Shown: positions 36,496 to 46,594 of the stretch, in pieces
How positions within the stretch are numbered: position 1 is the stretch's first letter
Layout: each line of letters starts with the position of its first letter
DNA from: Nonomuraea spiralis
Lineage (GTDB): Bacteria; Actinomycetota; Actinomycetes; Streptosporangiales; Streptosporangiaceae
Length of the DNA: 64,000 nt
Direction: 5' to 3'
NCBI RefSeq assembly: GCF_014648435.1
Contig: NZ_BMRC01000019.1
Coordinates: forward strand, 1 to 64,000
Program-made: the position numbers and the translations under genes
Notes under the pieces: generated by a model
Databases searched by the model: none
Told to the model about the DNA's origin: nothing
What the model saw: the letters and a program-made list of their open reading frames with translations, nothing else

Positions 36496-37530
36496 ATGTC
36501 CGATCAGACGTCGGTACCGGCAGCGCTCGCGACGGGCGAGCACGCCCCTGACCGCAACCTGGCGATGGAGCTGGTACGCGTGACGGAGGCGGCTGCGATG
36601 GCCGCGGCCCGCTGGGTGGGCCGGGGCGACAAGAACGGCGCCGACGGCGCGGCGGTCAACGCCATGCGCCAGCTGATCAACACGGTGTCGATGAACGGCG
36701 TGGTGGTCATCGGGGAGGGCGAGAAGGACCACGCCCCGATGTTGTACAACGGCGAGCGCGTCGGCGACGGCAGCGGCCCCGACTGCGACGTCGCGGTGGA
36801 CCCGATCGACGGGACCAGGCTGACCGCGCTCGGCATGCCCGACGCGGTGTCGGTGATCGCGGTGAGCGAGCGCGGCTCGATGTACGACCCGTCCGCCGTG
36901 TTCTACATGGAGAAGCTGGTCACCGGGCCGGAGGCGGCCGACGTGGTGAACATCGAGGCGTCGGTGGCCGACAACATCAACGCGGTGGCCAGGGCCAAGC
37001 ACTGCTCGCCGTCCGACGTCACCGTGGTCGTGCTGGACCGGCCGCGGCACGAGAGGCTGGTCAAGGAGATCAGGGAGACGGGCGCCCGGATCAAGTTCAT
37101 CGTGGACGGCGACGTGGCCGGCGCGATCATGGCGGCCCGCGCGGGCACCGGCATCGACCTGATGCTGGGCATCGGCGGCACGCCCGAGGGCATCGTGGCC
37201 GCGTGCGCGCTCAAGTGCCTGGGCGGCGTGATCCAGGGCCGGCTGTGGCCGCGCGACGACGCCGAGCGCGGCAGGGCCGTCGAGGCCGGGCACGACCTCA
37301 GCCAGGTGCTCACCACGAACGACCTGGTCAGGTCGGACGACGTGTTCTTCGCCGCGACCGGCATCACCCAGGGCGAGCTGATGCAAGGCGTACGGTTCAG
37401 GTCGGGCGCGGCGGTGACCAGCTCGCTGGTGATGCGCGGCCGGTCGGGGACCATCAGGAAGATCGAGAGCGAGCACCAGCTGTGGAAGCTGCGCGCCTAC
37501 AGCGCGATCAACTTCGACACGGCCGGCTGA
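36496..37530 (+). CDS. glpX: Fructose-1,6-bisphosphatase class II
   Basis: A 344-residue GlpX-type phosphatase of gluconeogenesis, the main fructose bisphosphatase of actinobacteria. Metal- and substrate-binding motifs are GEGEKDHAPML (about 74-84), DVAVDPIDGTRL (about 97-108), LDRPRHERL, FIVDGDVAGAIMAA and GIGGTPEGIVAACALK. Length and order fit Mycobacterium GlpX. AGGAGG precedes ATG 36496. Confidence 0.96.
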   Translation: MSDQTSVPAALATGEHAPDRNLAMELVRVTEAAAMAAARWVGRGDKNGADGAAVNAMRQLINTVSMNGVVVIGEGEKDHAPMLYNGERVGDGSGPDCDVAVDPIDGTRLTALGMPDAVSVIAVSERGSMYDPSAVFYMEKLVTGPEAADVVNIEASVADNINAVARAKHCSPSDVTVVVLDRPRHERLVKEIRETGARIKFIVDGDVAGAIMAARAGTGIDLMLGIGGTPEGIVAACALKCLGGVIQGRLWPRDDAERGRAVEAGHDLSQVLTTNDLVRSDDVFFAATGITQGELMQGVRFRSGAAVTSSLVMRGRSGTIRKIESEHQLWKLRAYSAINFDTAG

Positions 37531-37533
37531 CGC

Positions 37534-38184
37534 TCAGCGGCGGCGTTTGCGCTTGGGCGGTTCCTTGACCTTGACCTCGCCGGCGAAGTTCGTGGTGTGC
37601 ACCTCGACCACGGGCCCGCCGGGCTCGACCGGCTGCTTGGTCAGGCGGACGGTCTTGTCCTTGGTGACCCTGATCACCTCAAGGCCCTCGGGCACGTGGA
37701 TCTCCAGGCCGCCGAAGACCAGGGTGGCGTTGATGACGATCCGGCTGTTCTGCAGGATCGCGTCGCGGAAGTCCAGCTTGGTGGTGCCGAACATGGCCGT
37801 GACGCCCAGCTCGGCGGGCACCACCCAGCGCCCGCCGCGCTGCTCCTTCTTGAAGATGGCCGACACCGGCCGGCCGTCGAGGTTGAGCGGCTGCTCCTCG
37901 GCCGGGAGCAGGTCGGCGGTGAGCCCGGCCAGGTCGCCGAGCGTACGCGCGGAGTAGACGACGCCGAGCCGCTCCTCCAGCTCGACGAGGTCGAGCCGGC
38001 CGTCGGCGTGGGCGTCCTGGAGCACCTGCGCGATGCGCTCGCGGTCGGCGTCGGAGGCGCGCAGCTCGTGGGGTTGCGGAACGCCGGGCGCGGCGGGATT
38101 GCGCCGGGCCGTCATGAACTCCTCGGCCAGCCGTTCTCCGACTTCCTGCAGCTTCGGCAACCACGATCCCGCGCGTTCGTTCAC
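37534..38184 (-). CDS. DUF1707 and LiaF-like domain protein
   Basis: A 216-residue protein whose DUF1707 domain (about 41-95: LRASDADRERIAQVLQDAHA, GRLDLVELEERLGVVYSART) is followed by a LiaF/DUF2154-like beta domain (about 130-190: TAMFGTTKLDFRDAI, INATLVFGGLEIHVPEGLEV). Such proteins are associated with cell-envelope stress responses in actinobacteria. It ends in a very basic tail KEPPKRKRRR. No membrane span is seen. GTG 38184 lies 7 nt after TATCGT (38197-38192), suggesting a leaderless mRNA; ATG 38115 with GAGGAG upstream is an alternative start. Confidence 0.8.
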   Translation of the reverse strand: MNERAGSWLPKLQEVGERLAEEFMTARRNPAAPGVPQPHELRASDADRERIAQVLQDAHADGRLDLVELEERLGVVYSARTLGDLAGLTADLLPAEEQPLNLDGRPVSAIFKKEQRGGRWVVPAELGVTAMFGTTKLDFRDAILQNSRIVINATLVFGGLEIHVPEGLEVIRVTKDKTVRLTKQPVEPGGPVVEVHTTNFAGEVKVKEPPKRKRRR

Positions 38185-38384
38185 ACTTCTGACGATATCC
38201 GGCGACCCGGGTAATCGCTCGCCCAAGAGCTGACCAACAAGGGCGCACATCCGCGAATCCGCCCGAGCAGCGCGCCGAACTCCCGGACCGGTTCCACGTT
38301 CGCCTCGGCGCGCCGGAATCCTGCCGCGCTTGTCACCGTTGATCCCCGCGAGAGGCTTCTGGCCGTCGGACCCGGGAGGCGGGC

Positions 38385-39050
38385 GTGCATCAACCGGCAC
38401 GGTGGGGACTGGGTGCGGCGGGCGTGGGCATCGCCGTGATCGTGGGCCTGGAGCTGACCAGCCTCGACGAGGTCAACCCGATCAGGCGGACGATCAGCGA
38501 GCACGGCCTCGGCCCCGACGGGTGGATCTTCGGGGGCGCCGTGGGGCTGCTCGCGGCCGGGTCCGCCGCCATCGGCGTGTCCCTGGCGCGCAAACGGCTG
38601 GCCGGGGCGGTCGGCACGGTCGCGCTCATGGCCTGGAGCGTGGGCCTGTTCATGACGGCCTCGTTCCAGAAGCACGACTGGTCGGTCGGTCCGAGCATGA
38701 GCGGCAGCATCCACCGGATCGGCAGCTTCGTGGCCTTCCTCAGCCTGCCGCTCGCCGCCGTGGTCATCGCCCGCCCCTGGCGGCATCCGGAGCGGCGCAG
38801 GTCGGCGGTGGTGGCGTTCGGGCTGGGGGTGTGCTCGATCTTATGGGTCGCGGGCATCGGTACGGCGATGCTGATCGGCTCCGGCCACGGGCTGCCCTGG
38901 TACCGGGTCATGCCGCTCGGCCTGGTCGAACGGGGGCTGGCCGTCACCGAGGTGGCCGCGCTGCTCGCCCTCGGGGTGTGGGCGGCCGCCGGGCGGCTGG
39001 CGGCGGCCGAGCCCGCGCGGGTGGTCAGTCAGGCCGTAGAGCGGCGATGA
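38385..39050 (+). CDS. DUF998 family membrane protein
   Basis: A 221-residue membrane protein with six hydrophobic segments (about 8-25, 48-66, 73-92, 110-128, 140-160, 178-198). The motif NPIRRTISEHGLGPDGWIF in the first loop is typical of DUF998 proteins. Function unknown. GTG 38385 follows GGGAGG by 5-6 nt. Its 3' end overlaps the convergent TetR gene by 26 bp. Confidence 0.75.
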   Translation: MHQPARWGLGAAGVGIAVIVGLELTSLDEVNPIRRTISEHGLGPDGWIFGGAVGLLAAGSAAIGVSLARKRLAGAVGTVALMAWSVGLFMTASFQKHDWSVGPSMSGSIHRIGSFVAFLSLPLAAVVIARPWRHPERRRSAVVAFGLGVCSILWVAGIGTAMLIGSGHGLPWYRVMPLGLVERGLAVTEVAALLALGVWAAAGRLAAAEPARVVSQAVERR

Positions 39051-39618
39051 GCTCTTCCACGTAACCGCGGAAGATCGCCGCCATGTCCACCTGGTCGGGG
39101 TCGATCAGCCACTGGGTCTGGAGGCCGTCCATCATCGCGATCAGGCGGTCGGCGTGGGCCTCGGCGTCGAGGCCGGGCCGGAACTCGCCGCGTTCGACGC
39201 CCAGGCGCAGCGAGGCCGCGACGTCGGCGCGCAGCCGCCGGTAGCGCCGCCTGGCCCACTCGTGGCCGGGGTGGCCGGGGGTCACCGCCTCGCCGCTGAT
39301 CACCGAGAAGAGCTGGACGAGGCCCGGCACCCGCGCGTTGTGGTCGACGACGTCGGCCAGGGCGCGCAGCGCGTCGGCGCCGCCCTCCCGGCCGGGCCCG
39401 AACCTGCGCTGGTCGAGCTCGTCGCGGTAGTCGAGCACCGCGACGAGCAGGCGTTCCTTGCTCTTGAAGTGGTGGAGCAGGCCGGCCTGGGAGAGCTCGA
39501 CCCGCTCGGCGATGCGGGCCAGCGAGGCGCCGCGGTAGCCGTTGTCGGCGAACTCCAGGAGGGCGGCGGCCAGGATGCGCTCCTTGCGCGCCTCTCCGGT
39601 CGCGTAACCCCGTTTCAC
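39025..39618 (-). CDS. TetR-family regulator
   Basis: A 197-residue TetR regulator (EFADNGYRGASLARIAERVE, QAGLLHHFKSKERLLVAVLD at about 25-65). GTG start 39618. It is divergent from an MFS transporter with a 94-bp intergenic region, the common layout of an efflux pump and its repressor. No clear palindrome was identified between them. Confidence 0.85.
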   Translation of the reverse strand: MKRGYATGEARKERILAAALLEFADNGYRGASLARIAERVELSQAGLLHHFKSKERLLVAVLDYRDELDQRRFGPGREGGADALRALADVVDHNARVPGLVQLFSVISGEAVTPGHPGHEWARRRYRRLRADVAASLRLGVERGEFRPGLDAEAHADRLIAMMDGLQTQWLIDPDQVDMAAIFRGYVEELIAALRPD

Positions 39619-39712
39619 CCCGGCACCTTATCTGCTGCTGGCGTACGGCCCTGACCAGCCGCTAACCTGACTCCGCCTCACGTTTTGATTACCCCCCGAT
39701 CAGGAGGCCGTC

Positions 39713-40876
39713 GTGCCGTCCCCGCGTGATCGCCAGGCCCGTACCGCCACATTCGTCGTGTACGGCGTGCAGGGCCTCTCCTTCGCCACCCTGCTCGTCC
39801 AGGTGGCCAGCCTCCAGGGCAAGCTGGAGCTCACCGACGGGGCGCTCACGCTCCTGCTGCTGATCGTGCCCGTCTTCGCCGGCGTGGGCAGCGTCGGCGC
39901 GGGCACGTTCGCCGCCCGCTACGGCAGCAAGCCGCTCCTGCGCGTCGCGCAGCCCGCGGTGGCGCTCGCCGTGGTGCTCACCGGCCTCGCGCCCTCGGTG
40001 CCGCTGGCCGTACCCGCGCTGCTGCTGTTCGGCCTGGCGGTCGGCGCGGTGGACGCGGGCATGAACATGCAGGGCGTGGCGGTCGAGCGCCGCTACGGCA
40101 CCGCCGTGCTGAACGGCTTCCACTGCCTGTGGAGCGTCCTCAGCCTGGCGGGCGCCCTGTGGGCGGTGTACGCGGCCGGCCGGATCTCGCTGGCCGTCAC
40201 CATGGCGATCCCGATGGTCCTCGCGCTGGCCGGCTCGCTCTACGCCGGGCCGAAGTTGTACACGATCGCCGAGGAGAAGGTCGAGAACGTCGTCGAGGCC
40301 GCGACCGGCAGGTTCCCGTGGCGGCCGATCATCCCGCTCTGCCTGGCCATGGGCTTCCTCTACATCGGCGACGCGGCGGTGTCGAACTTCGCGACCGTCT
40401 TCATGGGCAAGGCCCTGCTCGCCCAGGACAGCGTGGCCAAGCTGGCCTACAGCGTCTACCAGGGCGCGACCCTGGCCGTACGGCTCGGCGGCGACGTCGC
40501 GGTCCGCCGCTACGGCCCGGCGGCCATCGTCAGGCTCGGCGGCGCGCTGGCCACACTGGGCTTCCTCGGTGTCGTGGTGGCCCCGAGCCAGCCGCTGGCG
40601 ATCGTCGCGTTCGGGCTGACCGGGCTCGGGCTGTCGGTGGTGGCGCCGCAGTCGTTCTCGGCGGCGGGCAAGCTCGACCCGGCGGGCACCGGGGTGGCCA
40701 TCGCCAGGGTCAACCTCTTCAACTACGTGGGCTTCATCGTGGGCGCGGCGCTGATCGGCGGCATCGCCGACGCCACGGACTGGCGGGTGGCGTTCGTCGC
40801 GCCGCTGCTGCTGGCCGGCGTGATCATCGTACTGGCGCCGGGCTTCGCGCCCAGGCGGGCCGCCGCCGAGGCGTAG
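39713..40876 (+). CDS. MFS transporter
   Basis: A 387-residue major facilitator protein with 12 predicted spans. Features include the loop 2-3 basic segment AARYGSKPLLR, an acidic residue in LAVGAVDAGMNMQG (the FucP/YbjJ-type pattern), and a central charged loop TIAEEKVENVVEAATGRF. It resembles the YbjJ-like group of unknown substrate. GTG 39713 follows AGGAGG by about 8 nt. Divergent from TetR. Confidence 0.85.
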   Translation: MPSPRDRQARTATFVVYGVQGLSFATLLVQVASLQGKLELTDGALTLLLLIVPVFAGVGSVGAGTFAARYGSKPLLRVAQPAVALAVVLTGLAPSVPLAVPALLLFGLAVGAVDAGMNMQGVAVERRYGTAVLNGFHCLWSVLSLAGALWAVYAAGRISLAVTMAIPMVLALAGSLYAGPKLYTIAEEKVENVVEAATGRFPWRPIIPLCLAMGFLYIGDAAVSNFATVFMGKALLAQDSVAKLAYSVYQGATLAVRLGGDVAVRRYGPAAIVRLGGALATLGFLGVVVAPSQPLAIVAFGLTGLGLSVVAPQSFSAAGKLDPAGTGVAIARVNLFNYVGFIVGAALIGGIADATDWRVAFVAPLLLAGVIIVLAPGFAPRRAAAEA

Positions 40877-40884
40877 CCCGCCGC

Positions 40885-41823
40885 TCAGGCGCGCACCTCG
40901 GCCACCAGTACGGGACGGGACTCGCGCAGCGACAGGTCGGCGGCCTCGGCGACGTACAGGGCGGCCAGGGCGTCCTCGACCGAGCACAGGCCCTCGCCGC
41001 CGCGCAGGAAGGCGTCGATCTCGGCCGCGTACGCCGCGCCGAACCTGGCCACGAAGTCGGGCCAGGGCGGGCCGGGCGGTTGCAGGCCCTCGGCGCTGCG
41101 CAGCGGGGCACGCGGGCCGAGCCCGACCGCCTGGGTGCCCTTCGTGCCCGCCAGTTCCATGCGCACGTCGTAGCCGGCGCCGTTGTAGCGGGAGCCCTGG
41201 AGCGTGACCAGCGTGCCGTCGTCCAGGATGAGCAGGGCGGCGCTGTTGTCCACGTCGCCGGCCTCCGCGAAGAAGGCCGCGCCGCGGTTCGCGCCGGCGG
41301 CGTACACCGAGACGACCTCGCGGCCGGTCACCCAGCGCAGGATGTCGAAGTCGTGCACGTGGCAGTCGCGGAAGACGCCTCCGGACAGCGGGACGTACTC
41401 GGCCGGCGGCGGCGCCGGATCGGCCGTGACCAGGTGGACGCGGTGCAGCTCGCCCAGTTCCCCGGCCCGCAGCGCCGCGGCGGCGGCCCGGTAACCGGGG
41501 TCGAACCTGCGCTGGAACCCGATGCCCACCCGGTTGCCCGCGCTCGCCTCCAGCACCTTGACCGTCTCGGCGACCGTGCCTGCCGCAGGCTTCTCGCAGA
41601 AGGCGGGGACGCCCAGCTCGCAGGCCCGTACGAGGAGCTCGGCGTGCGTGGCCGTCGGCGTGGCGATGACCACGGCGTCGGCCTCGAACGGGTCCCCCGG
41701 CCTGCCGTACGGCGAGGTGCGGACCGGGTCGGCCACGATCAGCTCGTCGACCAGGGGATGCGCGGCGAGGTTCGCGGCGTGGAAGGCGCCGATCCGGCCC
41801 AGGCCCAGCAGTCCCACACGCAT
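40885..41823 (-). CDS. Gfo/Idh/MocA-family NAD(P)-dependent oxidoreductase
   Basis: A 312-residue oxidoreductase with an N-terminal Rossmann domain (RVGLLGLGRIGAFHAANLA; VVIATPTATHAELLVRA), the catalytic EKP motif in FCEKPAAGTV (about residue 92) and the C-terminal motif CHVHDFDILRWVTG with the active-site histidine/aspartate. It resembles inositol 2-dehydrogenases (IolG-like) but is slightly shorter and no other inositol genes are nearby, so the substrate is open. GGAGG precedes ATG 41823. Confidence 0.88.
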   Translation of the reverse strand: MRVGLLGLGRIGAFHAANLAAHPLVDELIVADPVRTSPYGRPGDPFEADAVVIATPTATHAELLVRACELGVPAFCEKPAAGTVAETVKVLEASAGNRVGIGFQRRFDPGYRAAAAALRAGELGELHRVHLVTADPAPPPAEYVPLSGGVFRDCHVHDFDILRWVTGREVVSVYAAGANRGAAFFAEAGDVDNSAALLILDDGTLVTLQGSRYNGAGYDVRMELAGTKGTQAVGLGPRAPLRSAEGLQPPGPPWPDFVARFGAAYAAEIDAFLRGGEGLCSVEDALAALYVAEAADLSLRESRPVLVAEVRA

Positions 41824-41860
41824 GCCGCCTCCAGCGGGGTTCCGAACGGGCTCTTCTCCC

Positions 41861-43234
41861 TCAGTCCATGCTATGTCCAGACATATGGACTTTTAAGCCT
41901 CGAACAGCCTCCGCGGCCTGATGGACCGGGACCCGCGCGAACCCGACCACGACCGCCGGAGGACCGGGCGAGAACCGCATCGGCCCGACCGGCTCGGCGG
42001 ACAGGCCGATGCCCTGGGCCGCATGGACGAACCGGAGCTCGTCCCAGCCGTCCGGCAGGTCGAGGCAGACGTGCAGACCGGCGTCGATGCCGCGTACGCG
42101 GATCTCCGGCAGCTCCTCGGCCAGCGCCCTGACCAGCGCGTCCCGGCGGCGGCGGTACTCCCTGCGCATGCGCCGCAGATGCTTGTCGTAGCCGCCGGTA
42201 CGCAGGAAGTGGGCCAGCGCGTACTGCTCGATGACCGGTGAGCCGAGGTCGAGCTCGCCCCGGGCGCGGCGGATCGCGGCGGCCAGGCCGTCGGGGGCGG
42301 CGACCCAGCCGAGCCGCAGGCCGGGCGCGAGCGCCTTGCTGACGCTGCCCGAGAGGATCACCTGGTCGGGGGCCAGACCTTGCAGGCAGCCGACCGGGTC
42401 GCGGTCGAAGCGGAACTCGGCGTCGTAGTCGTCCTCAAGGATCATCCGGTCGCCCGCGCGGGCCCACTCCATGAGCGCGGCCCGCCTGGCCGGGGAGAGC
42501 ACGACGCCCGTCGGGTACTGGTGGGCGGGCGTGACCAGCACCGCGTCGCCGTCCAGGGCGTCCACGGTCAGGCCCTCGTCGTCCACGGGCACCGGCACCA
42601 GGCGGGCTCCCGCGCGCTCCAGCAGCGGGACCTGGCGGTGGCTGGCAGGGTCCTCCACGATCAGGCGCAGCCCGCGTCCCCGGGCCAGGACGTGCAGCAC
42701 CAGGCTCAGGCCCTGGGCCACGCCGCCCACGATGGCCAGGTTGTCCGGGTGCACGTCCGCCGCCCTGACCCGTCTCAGGTATCCGGCCAGCTCCTCGCGC
42801 AGCTCGGGGACGCCGCCGGGGTCGCCGTAGTCGAGCGCGTCGGACGGCACCGTCGCCAGGACGTGCCGTACGGCCGACAACCAGCGCTCCCGGGGGAAGT
42901 GGCCGAGATCGGGGGACGTGGCCCGGTGCCCGTGGTGCGGCCCAGCGCCCCCGTCGGTCACCGGCTCCGGCCGGGCGGCCCGTACGGCGCCCAGCGGGGC
43001 CACCTCGGTCCCGGCCCCCACCCGCGAGACCAGGAACCCCTCGGCCACGAGCTGCTCGTACGCCTCCACCACCACGCCCCTGGAGACCTGGAGGTCGGCG
43101 GCGAGGTCGCGGGTGGCGGGCAGGCGGGTGCCGGGCACGAGCCGTCCGAGGCGCACGCTCTCGCGCAGCTCGGACGCGATCTGCCCAGCAATCCCCCCCA
43201 GATCCCGATTTATCTGGATGTGGAGGTCAGCCAT
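41861..43234 (-). CDS. MocR/PdxR-family regulator (GntR wHTH fused to aminotransferase domain)
   Basis: A 457-residue MocR protein. The GntR-type winged helix (about 8-75: RLPATRDLAADLQVSRGVVV) is joined by a linker to a class I aminotransferase-like domain that binds PLP: HQYPTGVVLSPARR, ILEDDYDAEFRFDRDP and SGSVSKALAPGLRLGW with the Schiff-base lysine. MocR regulators sense PLP, amino acids or GABA. It is divergent from an EamA transporter with TTGGA-type direct repeats between them. The Gfo/Idh gene follows after 37 bp on the same strand and may be co-transcribed. Confidence 0.9.
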   Translation of the reverse strand: MADLHIQINRDLGGIAGQIASELRESVRLGRLVPGTRLPATRDLAADLQVSRGVVVEAYEQLVAEGFLVSRVGAGTEVAPLGAVRAARPEPVTDGGAGPHHGHRATSPDLGHFPRERWLSAVRHVLATVPSDALDYGDPGGVPELREELAGYLRRVRAADVHPDNLAIVGGVAQGLSLVLHVLARGRGLRLIVEDPASHRQVPLLERAGARLVPVPVDDEGLTVDALDGDAVLVTPAHQYPTGVVLSPARRAALMEWARAGDRMILEDDYDAEFRFDRDPVGCLQGLAPDQVILSGSVSKALAPGLRLGWVAAPDGLAAAIRRARGELDLGSPVIEQYALAHFLRTGGYDKHLRRMRREYRRRRDALVRALAEELPEIRVRGIDAGLHVCLDLPDGWDELRFVHAAQGIGLSAEPVGPMRFSPGPPAVVVGFARVPVHQAAEAVRGLKVHMSGHSMD

Positions 43235-43274
43235 ATTGGTCCTGTCATACAGCGGGAGATTGGACTGTTTGGAT
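43235..43274. promoter_or_regulatory. Candidate MocR direct-repeat site
   Basis: ATTGGTCCTG (43235-43244) and ATTGGACTG (43259-43267) are similar direct repeats, followed by TTGGAT (43269-43274). MocR proteins typically bind direct repeats between themselves and a divergent target. TAGCAT (43290-43295) just downstream is the probable -10 of the transporter gene. Confidence 0.4.
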
Positions 43275-43302
43275 GAACCATTCTCTCCCTAGCATCCTCT
43301 CC

Positions 43303-44169
43303 ATGAGAAACGGAATCGCCGGAGCAGCGACGGCCATGTTCCTGGTCGGCACTCTGGCCGGGGTGTCCGGCCTGATCGGCTCCTATCCCGTGTACGGCGG
43401 CCAGGCCGTGCGCTACCTCGCGGCCGCCGTCGTCCTGCTGGTCATCACCCGGGCGCTCGGCCTGCGGTTCGTCCGGCTGACCCGGCGCGAGACCCTGTAC
43501 CTCGGCGGGCTCACCCTGCTCGGCCTGGTGATCTTCAACGTGTGCGTCGTGGAGTCCACCCGGGCCTCGGGGCCGGCGCTGGTCGGGACCGTTCTCGGCA
43601 CCGTGCCGCTGGCCCTCGCGCTGGCCGGGGGACGTCCCGCGCCGCGCCTGCTGGTGGGGGCGTCGGTGGTGGTGGCCGGGGCGACGCTGGCCACCGGGCT
43701 CGGCAGCGGCAACCCGACCGGCCTGCTGTGGGCGCTCGGCGCGCTGGTGGGCGAGGTCAGCTTCTCCATGCTGGCCATCCCCCTGCTGCCGAAGCTGGGG
43801 GCGATCCGGGTGTCGGCGTACTCGACGGCGCTGGCGGTGCCCATGCTGGCGGTGATCGGCCTGGTCAAGGAGGGCACGGCCATGTTCAGGGTGCCGAGCG
43901 TGGCCGAGACGCTGGGCTTCTCGTACCTGGCGGTGGTGGTCACGGTCGGGGCCTTCTTCCTCTGGTACACCTCGCTGCCCAGGCTCGGGCCGGGGCTCGC
44001 CGGGCTGTTCGCGGGGCTCATCCCGGTCGGCGCGATCGTCACGGGCCTTCTGCTCGGCATCGCGACGCCGTCGGCCTATGACCTGGCGGGGGCCGGGCTG
44101 GTGATCGCGGGCATCCTGGTGGGGCTCACGGCGCGGCGTTCTCCGGGGGCCGTACCGGTCCCGGGATGA
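43303..44169 (+). CDS. EamA/DMT-family transporter
   Basis: A 288-residue drug/metabolite transporter superfamily member with ten hydrophobic segments in two EamA repeats. ATG 43303 (MRNGIAGAATAM) is preferred to ATG 43273 because TAGCAT ends 7 nt before it, predicting a leaderless message, and the alternative would start within the regulator-binding region. The divergent MocR gene suggests amino-acid or PLP-linked export. The substrate is unknown. Confidence 0.82.
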   Translation: MRNGIAGAATAMFLVGTLAGVSGLIGSYPVYGGQAVRYLAAAVVLLVITRALGLRFVRLTRRETLYLGGLTLLGLVIFNVCVVESTRASGPALVGTVLGTVPLALALAGGRPAPRLLVGASVVVAGATLATGLGSGNPTGLLWALGALVGEVSFSMLAIPLLPKLGAIRVSAYSTALAVPMLAVIGLVKEGTAMFRVPSVAETLGFSYLAVVVTVGAFFLWYTSLPRLGPGLAGLFAGLIPVGAIVTGLLLGIATPSAYDLAGAGLVIAGILVGLTARRSPGAVPVPG

Positions 44170-44194
44170 CCACCGAAAGGGGGGCGTACCCTCT

Positions 44195-45850
<1,656 letters not shown>

Positions 45851-45867
45851 GCCCGAGCGCGTCGAAG

Positions 45868-45900
45868 GGTGCCGGGCGGGCGGTCGCGCCCCTCGGCACC
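45868..45900 (+). terminator. Terminator of class I fumarase gene
   Basis: Inverted repeat with outer arms GGTGCCG (45868-45874) and CGGCACC (45894-45900) and a GC-rich inner stem, 17 bp after the stop. It sits between convergent genes and may work for both. Confidence 0.65.
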
Positions 45901-45943
45901 GGACGACGGGGGGTTGCCCTCGGGCCGGGGAGGCCCGCGGGGC

Positions 45944-46135
45944 TCAGGCCGCGACGACCGCTCGGTGGGGGGCGACGACGCTGCCGTCAGGCAGGAGCAG
46001 ACCCGTGTCCTCGAACAGCACCACGCCGTTGCAGAGGAGGCTCCAGCCCTGGTCGGGGTGAGCCGAGATCACGTGCGAACGCTCACGGTCGGGCGAGTCC
46101 GCACTGGGGCATACGGGAAAGTGCATGCACATCAT
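45944..46135 (-). CDS. DUF5999 family small protein
   Basis: A 63-residue protein with a Cys/His start (CMHFPVCPSAD, resembling a zinc-binding knuckle) and the conserved stretch GWSLLCNGVVLFEDTG followed by LLPDGSVVAPHR. It matches the DUF5999 family found throughout Streptomyces and relatives; function unknown. Start ATG 46135 or 46132; GAGAGG lies 6 nt before the first. Confidence 0.8.
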   Translation of the reverse strand: MMCMHFPVCPSADSPDRERSHVISAHPDQGWSLLCNGVVLFEDTGLLLPDGSVVAPHRAVVAA

Positions 46136-46172
46136 CGCGCACCTCTCAGATGGCGCTCCTGCTTCCTGCTGG

Positions 46173-46271
46173 TCAAAAGGGCAACTGTCGCCCCGACGGC
46201 GTGCGAAGGTCCAGTGCGGCTGTGGTCGGCTTCTTCGGCCGGCGGCGAACCTGTGTCTGGCGCACCTTCAT
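46173..46271 (-). CDS. Candidate 32-residue basic peptide
   Basis: ATG 46271 with GAAGGA 4-5 nt upstream opens a 32-codon frame rich in Arg/Lys (core VRRRPKKPTTAALDLRTPSG), ending 37 nt before the DUF5999 start. About 78% of third positions are G/C, lower than neighbouring genes, so coding status is uncertain. No known family recognised. Confidence 0.3.
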   Translation of the reverse strand: MKVRQTQVRRRPKKPTTAALDLRTPSGRQLPF

Positions 46272-46279
46272 CACGTCCT

Positions 46280-46375
46280 TCAACTTCTGTCGTCAGTGGA
46301 ACCTTCGGCGTATTCCCCCAGTTTGGCGGCCGACACCGACACTTTCGGCGCTTCTGGGTGCTCGCCTGCTCTCAT
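46280..46375 (-). CDS. Candidate 31-residue peptide
   Basis: ATG 46375 opens a 31-codon acidic/neutral frame (core PKVSVSAAKLGEYAEGST) whose stop lies 8 nt before the next candidate start at 46271. About 61% of third positions are G/C, atypical of this genome, and no good Shine-Dalgarno is seen. Listed because of the tight spacing with the following frames. Confidence 0.2.
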   Translation of the reverse strand: MRAGEHPEAPKVSVSAAKLGEYAEGSTDDRS

Positions 46376-46554
46376 GGGATAACCATGCCCCCGTCCCCTT
46401 TCGGCACCCTTACAGCTTGCTGACGGTGCCTCGTGGTTCCTGTCAATCAGCCTGCCGTACGGCTGAAAGTCCCCTACTAGGCATCATGCACATTTATCGG
46501 GAAGACGGGTGTGCCGAACGTCACAACCGCGTTGACGTGCACTAATGCGGACAA
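46376..46554. other. Non-coding stretch, less GC-rich
   Basis: No gene supported on either strand. Base composition is noticeably more A/T than the coding flanks. It probably holds the promoter for the minus-strand small genes, but I see no clear -35/-10 pair. Confidence 0.4.
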
Positions 46555-46583
46555 AGCGCGCATCCCCGGTAGGAATGCGCGCT
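46555..46583 (-). terminator. Terminator of the CHAP hydrolase gene
   Basis: Perfect 9-bp inverted repeat AGCGCGCAT (46555-46563) and ATGCGCGCT (46575-46583), 11 bp beyond the stop of the minus-strand CHAP gene. Confidence 0.55.
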
Positions 46584-46594
46584 CTGTGGATGTG

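Noticed and set aside
46125..46545. Plus-strand frames of 85 and 131 residues at 46.1-46.5 kb
   Set aside because: Codon use is atypical, no ribosome-binding site or motif is present, and the frames cross the divergent leader of the DUF5999 gene.
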